Assembly: GCA_030670605.1 (NCBI GenBank)
Contig: DAOVBK010000053.1
Location: 1-8,344 of the forward strand
Reading direction: 5' to 3'
Length of the DNA: 8,344 nt
DNA from: Candidatus Stahliibacteriota bacterium
Lineage (GTDB): Bacteria; Hydrothermota; Tepidihabitantia; SM23-42
Shown here: piece by piece, positions 6,215 through 8,344 of the stretch
How positions within the stretch are numbered: the stretch's first letter is position 1
Layout: each line of letters begins with the position of its first letter
Position numbers and translations under genes: made by a program
The notes under the pieces: model-generated
The model's input: only the letters and a program-made list of their open reading frames with translations
Told to the model about the DNA's origin: nothing
Database searches by the model: none

Positions 6215-6838
6215 ATGGGACAGTAAACACATCCGATAGGTTTCCGACTGGGCATCACCAAGGATTGGAAATCAAAGTGGTTTGATGAAAAAGAATATGC
6301 TAAACTCATTGCCGAGGATCATAAGCTCCGACGGTACTTAAGCCAACGTCTGTCAGAGGCGATGTTGTCTGATGTCATTATCAGACGGTTGTCAAACCGC
6401 GTTATCATCTCAATCCGTACCGGGCAACCTGGAAAAGTAATCGGAAAAGGCGGTGAGGAGATCAAGAAGTTACGGGAAGAGGTGAAAAGTCTTATCCAAA
6501 AAGATGTGACAATCAATATTGAAGAAGTACGAATGCCTGAGCTTGATGCACAGCTTGTTGCGCAGAATATTTCGCGGCAGATAGTGCAACGTGTATCTCA
6601 TCGCCGTGCGATGAAACGCGCGCTCATCTCTGCCATGAAGATCGGAGCCAAGGGTATCAAGGTGTGCTGTGGCGGTCGCCTCGGTGGTTCAGAAATAGCA
6701 CGGAGGGAATGGAAACGTGAAGGAAGAGTCCCGCTGCATACACTCAATGCGAATATTGATTACTCACGTACAACCGCATTCACCATCTACGGTACGGTTG
6801 GTGTTAAAGTGTGGATTTACAAAGGACCGGTCAAGTAA
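6215..6838 (+). pseudogene. rpsC: Ribosomal protein S3 with an in-frame TAA at codon 4 (likely sequence error or recoding)
   Basis: From the ATG at 6215 (AAGGAG at 6205-6210, spacing 4) the frame reads M-G-Q-stop-T-H-P-I-G-F-R-L-G-I, where bacterial S3 has MGQK(V/T)(N/H)PIGFRLGI. The TAA at 6224-6226 is one base from the expected AAA. After it the frame stays open to 6838 and the S3 sequence is complete and conserved: N-terminal domain, KH domain with GKGG at 77-80, and the C-terminal [23 protein letters not shown] and GVKVWIYKG. Full length would be 207 residues, normal for the family. S3 binds 16S rRNA in the 30S head and forms part of the mRNA entry and helicase site, so loss is not expected. 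The next in-frame ATG (6362, codon 50) would delete the whole N-terminal domain. A real pseudogene is the least likely reading: the rest shows no decay. I use that type only to flag the broken frame. Confidence 0.9.
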
Positions 6839-7269
6839 TGTTAGAGCCTAAGAAAACAAAATACAGGAAGCAGCAACGAGGTCGCATGAAGGGTAAAGCA
6901 ACGAGAGGAAACGCTATTTCATTTGGTGATTACGGACTACTCGCCCTCGAACCGGCATGGATAACAGCACGGCAGATAGAGGCATCACGTGTCGCAATCT
7001 CGCACTCGATGAAAAAAGGTGGTAAGATGTGGGTAAGAATCTTCCCTGACAAACCAGTGACAAAGAAACCAGCTGAAACACGCATGGGTAAAGGGAAAGG
7101 GGCACCTGAGTTCTGGGTGTGTGTAGTGAAACCCGGACGAATTCTTTTCGAGCTTGAAGGAATGGCCGAAGAGAACGCGAGACATCTCCTGAGGCTCGCA
7201 GGAGGCAAACTGCCGATAAAAACGAGATTCATCAAACGGGAGGCCGGTATCAAATATGAAGGTTTTTGA
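6838..7269 (+). CDS. rplP: Large ribosomal subunit protein L16
   Basis: This 143-residue protein helps place the A-site tRNA on the 50S. The start is the ATG at 6838 (TAATG overlap with the rpsC stop); an in-frame ATG at 6811 lies inside rpsC and is rejected. The opening [18 protein letters not shown], then [40 protein letters not shown] and the closing KLPIKTRF are all as expected. The C-terminus runs seven residues past the usual KREAG (IKYEGF) because the stop lies inside rpmC, giving a 14-nt gene overlap. There is no sign of decay. Confidence 0.97.
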   Translation: MLEPKKTKYRKQQRGRMKGKATRGNAISFGDYGLLALEPAWITARQIEASRVAISHSMKKGGKMWVRIFPDKPVTKKPAETRMGKGKGAPEFWVCVVKPGRILFELEGMAEENARHLLRLAGGKLPIKTRFIKREAGIKYEGF

Positions 7270-7543
7270 GCTGAGAGAGAAATCGCGACAAGAGCTTACT
7301 GATCTTCTGAACCACATCCACAAAGAGAAGTTCAACCTATTGCTGAGACGAGGTGCGCAGGAGCTGCCAAATCCATTGCGCATGAGAGCACTACGTCGAG
7401 ATATCGCACGTATAGAGACTGTATTACGGGAAGATGAACTCGGGACGAGAAAGCTCCTTGAGCCAAAGAAGACACCTGTAAAAGGCAAAGGACAAAAGGT
7501 AAAAGACAAAGGTAAAAAGGAAAAAGGCAAAAGTGAAAAGTAA
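7256..7543 (+). CDS. rpmC: Large ribosomal subunit protein L29 with repeat-encoded Lys-rich tail
   Basis: This 95-residue protein compares with a usual 60-70. The first 63 residues form the normal coiled-coil hairpin ([32 protein letters not shown]) that sits near the tunnel exit by L23. The extra C-terminal part is low complexity: residues 75-95 contain 10 Lys among mostly Gly, Glu, Asp and Val. It is encoded by a degenerate, roughly 7-nt A/G repeat (about 7478-7547) that also occurs downstream of rplN. The start ATG at 7256 lies within the end of rplP, with GGGAGG just upstream (7238-7243). Because the repeat stays in frame and ends in TAA, the extension is probably translated, perhaps as a disordered basic tail contacting rRNA. 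Function of the tail is unknown. Confidence 0.93.
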   Translation: MKVFELREKSRQELTDLLNHIHKEKFNLLLRRGAQELPNPLRMRALRRDIARIETVLREDELGTRKLLEPKKTPVKGKGQKVKDKGKKEKGKSEK

Positions 7544-7547
7544 AAAG
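7478..7547 (+). repeat. Degenerate GGCAAAAG-type short tandem repeat inside rpmC
   Basis: About ten imperfect 6-8 nt words of the form gnAAAAG or gcAAAG run through the 3' end of rpmC, for example AAAAGGCAAAGGACA (7480-7494). That 15-mer is found unchanged at 8195-8209 after rplN. The strong strand asymmetry (almost no T) and the recurrence point to a dispersed repeat family rather than chance lysine codons. Confidence 0.75.
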
Positions 7548-7572
7548 ACACGCGGCAAGAAAGGAGCATAGC

Positions 7573-7806
7573 ATGCACAAAAGGAAAGTAGGCGTTGTTG
7601 TGAGTGACAAACCGCAGAAGACAGTTATCGTCAAGATTACAAATTATGTGAAGCACCCGCTCTACAAGAAGTACATAAGGAAAGCTACGAAAGTCTATGT
7701 GCATGATGAAAAGAATGAGTGTAAGGTTGGGGAGAAAGTTTTGATCGAAGTAACACGCCCGCTCTCGAAGTTGAAACGCTGGCGCATAATAAGGAAAATG
7801 ATGTGA
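7573..7806 (+). CDS. rpsQ: Small ribosomal subunit protein S17
   Basis: This 77-residue protein binds 16S rRNA in the 30S body. Family motifs are present: [63 protein letters not shown]. The start ATG at 7573 has AAGGAG at 7561-7566. A 29-nt gap separates it from rpmC, the largest inside the block up to rplN. The stop TGA overlaps the rplN GTG by 4 nt. Confidence 0.97.
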   Translation: MHKRKVGVVVSDKPQKTVIVKITNYVKHPLYKKYIRKATKVYVHDEKNECKVGEKVLIEVTRPLSKLKRWRIIRKMM

Positions 7807-8171
7807 TTCAGATATTTTCACGGTTGAAGGTTTGTGACAATACCGGTGCACGCATTGCCATGTGCATACGCGTCAGTGGTGGTTCAAAAAGACGTTATGG
7901 TCGTATCGGCGATATCATCAAGGTGACGATCAAAGATGCACTTCCAAATGCGCCGGTTAAAAAGGGGGATAAAGAAAAGGCAGTCATTGTCAGAACAAAA
8001 AAGGAAATGCGACGGACCGACGGTTCATATGTCAGATTTGATGACAATGCCTGTGTCTTAATCACAGAACAAAAGGAACCCAAAGGAACGCGTGTTTTTG
8101 GACCGGTAGCGCGTGAATTACGCGATAAAGGGTTCACTAAAATTATGTCACTGGCGAGCGAAGTAGTATGA
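7803..8171 (+). CDS. rplN: Large ribosomal subunit protein L14
   Basis: This 122-residue protein lies at the subunit interface and is the normal binding site of the silencing factor RsfS in other bacteria. It starts with GTG at 7803 (read M-I-Q), which matches the invariant L14 N-terminus; the nearby ATG triplets at 7798 and 7801 are out of frame or stop at once. It contains [64 protein letters not shown] and [30 protein letters not shown], full length and typical. GTGA overlap with the rpsQ stop implies coupling. In E. coli this is the first spc-operon gene; here no break separates it from the S10 block. Confidence 0.97.
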   Translation: MIQIFSRLKVCDNTGARIAMCIRVSGGSKRRYGRIGDIIKVTIKDALPNAPVKKGDKEKAVIVRTKKEMRRTDGSYVRFDDNACVLITEQKEPKGTRVFGPVARELRDKGFTKIMSLASEVV

Positions 8172-8216
8172 CAACAAGGCAAAAGTCACAGGGCAAAAGG
8201 CAAAGGACAGAAAGAC

Positions 8217-8242
8217 TCCCGATAGTGCTACGCACAACGGGA
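8217..8242 (+). promoter_or_regulatory. Palindromic hairpin 1 in the rplN-downstream gap
   Basis: TCCCG (8217-8221) pairs with CGGGA (8238-8242), and inside it GTGC (8225-8228) pairs with GCAC (8232-8235) around a 3-nt loop, with a small internal loop between. It looks like an intergenic palindromic element. Five T residues at 8249-8253 follow, but 6 nt away, so it is a weak terminator or attenuator candidate at best. Confidence 0.55.
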
Positions 8243-8246
8243 TGCT

Positions 8247-8283
8247 GATTTTTGCAACCAACTCGAAGATTTGGGCAAAAATC
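8247..8283 (+). promoter_or_regulatory. Hairpin 2 in the rplN-downstream gap
   Basis: GATTTTTGC (8247-8255) is the exact reverse complement of GCAAAAATC (8275-8283). After a 2-nt bulge, CCAA (8258-8261) can pair with TTGG (8271-8274), leaving a 9-nt loop. This is a 13-bp stem ending 26 nt before the next ATG. It could protect mRNA ends or modulate the next gene, or be a repeat by-product. Confidence 0.55.
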
Positions 8284-8309
8284 GCAAAGACAAAATTGAG
8301 GGATAAAGG

Positions 8310-8344
8310 ATGCTGAAGCAGAAGAAAAAATTGGAAAAGAAGAG
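8310..8344 (+). CDS. rplX: Start of next gene, probably ribosomal protein L24 (3' truncated)
   Basis: Only the first 11 codons are inside the window (MLKQKKKLEKK). The ATG at 8310 is preceded by an in-frame TAA at 8304-8306, so it is the earliest possible start. GAGGG at 8298-8302 serves as the Shine-Dalgarno. The assignment to L24 rests on gene order (rplX nearly always follows rplN) and on the basic N-terminus; the diagnostic KOW motif lies beyond the edge. rplE with a missing rplX is the alternative. Confidence 0.5.
   Translation, partial: MLKQKKKLEKK

Larger units (their letters stand above)
8172..8309 (+). other. Structured, repeat-bearing gap between rplN and the next gene
   Basis: This 138-nt spacer is out of keeping with the overlapping genes before it. 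It opens with GGCAAAAG-type words (about 8174-8213), sharing the 15-mer AAAAGGCAAAGGACA with rpmC. Two hairpins follow: 8217-8242 and 8247-8283. The stretch 8284-8309 is unstructured and leads into the next start. No open frame of note is present, and an in-frame TAA at 8304-8306 closes the next gene upstream of its ATG. Confidence 0.7.

Noticed and set aside
6224..6226. Alternative genetic code with TAA as sense, to explain rpsC
   Set aside because: TAA is the terminator of tuf, rpsJ, rplC, rplD, rplW, rplB, rplV, rpsC and rpmC in this same window.
6811..6837. Upstream ATG for rplP
   Set aside because: It is inside the conserved C-terminal end of rpsC; the L16 family N-terminus matches the ATG at 6838.
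6985..7851. Long minus-strand open frame (288 codons) across rplP, rpmC and rpsQ
   Set aside because: It lies opposite three clearly conserved ribosomal genes, has low-complexity Phe/Leu/Ser/Pro content that mirrors their Lys/Glu codons, and shows no recognisable domain.
8217..8253. Intrinsic terminator ending the operon after rplN
   Set aside because: The stem is interrupted and the five T residues start 6 nt past it; moreover a basic, ribosomal-protein-like gene follows with its own ribosome binding site and no promoter is seen.

Overview
The window is bacterial. Its main content is a continuous translation operon on the + strand: tuf (EF-Tu), rpsJ (S10), rplC (L3), rplD (L4), rplW (L23), rplB (L2), rpsS (S19), rplV (L22), rpsC (S3), rplP (L16), rpmC (L29), rpsQ (S17), rplN (L14) and the first codons of a gene that is probably rplX (L24). 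This is the usual bacterial S10 operon running straight into the spc operon. The proteins are clearly bacterial, but the species is not identifiable from what I can see. Dispersed short degenerate repeats (TCGTA-type and GGCAAAAG-type), a YvlB-like/LiaI-like pair next to tuf, and an EF-Tu with a non-standard switch I suggest an uncultured candidate-phylum bacterium, perhaps in the FCB/WOR-3/Planctomycetes neighbourhood. That placement is low confidence.

Region 1-1319 holds a small set of probable envelope-stress or membrane-associated genes. First comes the C-terminal end of a protein that looks like the conserved region following a SHOCT-like helix. A TTG-started SHOCT-like/DUF4097 beta-solenoid protein overlaps it. 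A 58-residue, two-helix LiaI/LiaF-type (DUF5668-like) membrane protein follows. This last gene is bracketed by a 33-nt imperfect inverted repeat made of TCGTA/TACGA words. Region 1320-1681 is non-coding: repeat remnants, small hairpins, and two consensus-like sigma70 promoters in tandem that drive tuf.

Region 1682-8171 is the translation operon. Genes are packed with 1-19 nt overlaps or very short gaps, which implies translational coupling. EF-Tu delivers aminoacyl-tRNA to the ribosome, S10, S19 and S3 build the 30S head, S17 binds the 30S body, and the L proteins build the 50S, several of them lining the exit tunnel or the peptidyl-transferase surroundings. Region 8172-8309 is a 138-nt structured, repeat-containing gap before the next gene, which stands out in such a compact operon.

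Four things deserve attention. (1) rpsC has an in-frame TAA at codon 4, exactly where a conserved Lys (AAA) is expected. (2) tuf is a mosaic: nearly all of it uses a codon style foreign to its neighbours, and the last 16-17 codons switch abruptly to the local style, as expected from gene conversion or import. (3) Switch I of EF-Tu is 5 residues longer than in E. coli and lacks the RGITI motif. (4) A GGCAAAAG-type repeat has become coding sequence, giving L29 a lysine-rich tail, and the same 15-mer recurs after rplN. I did not find a new defence, mobile or biosynthetic system.
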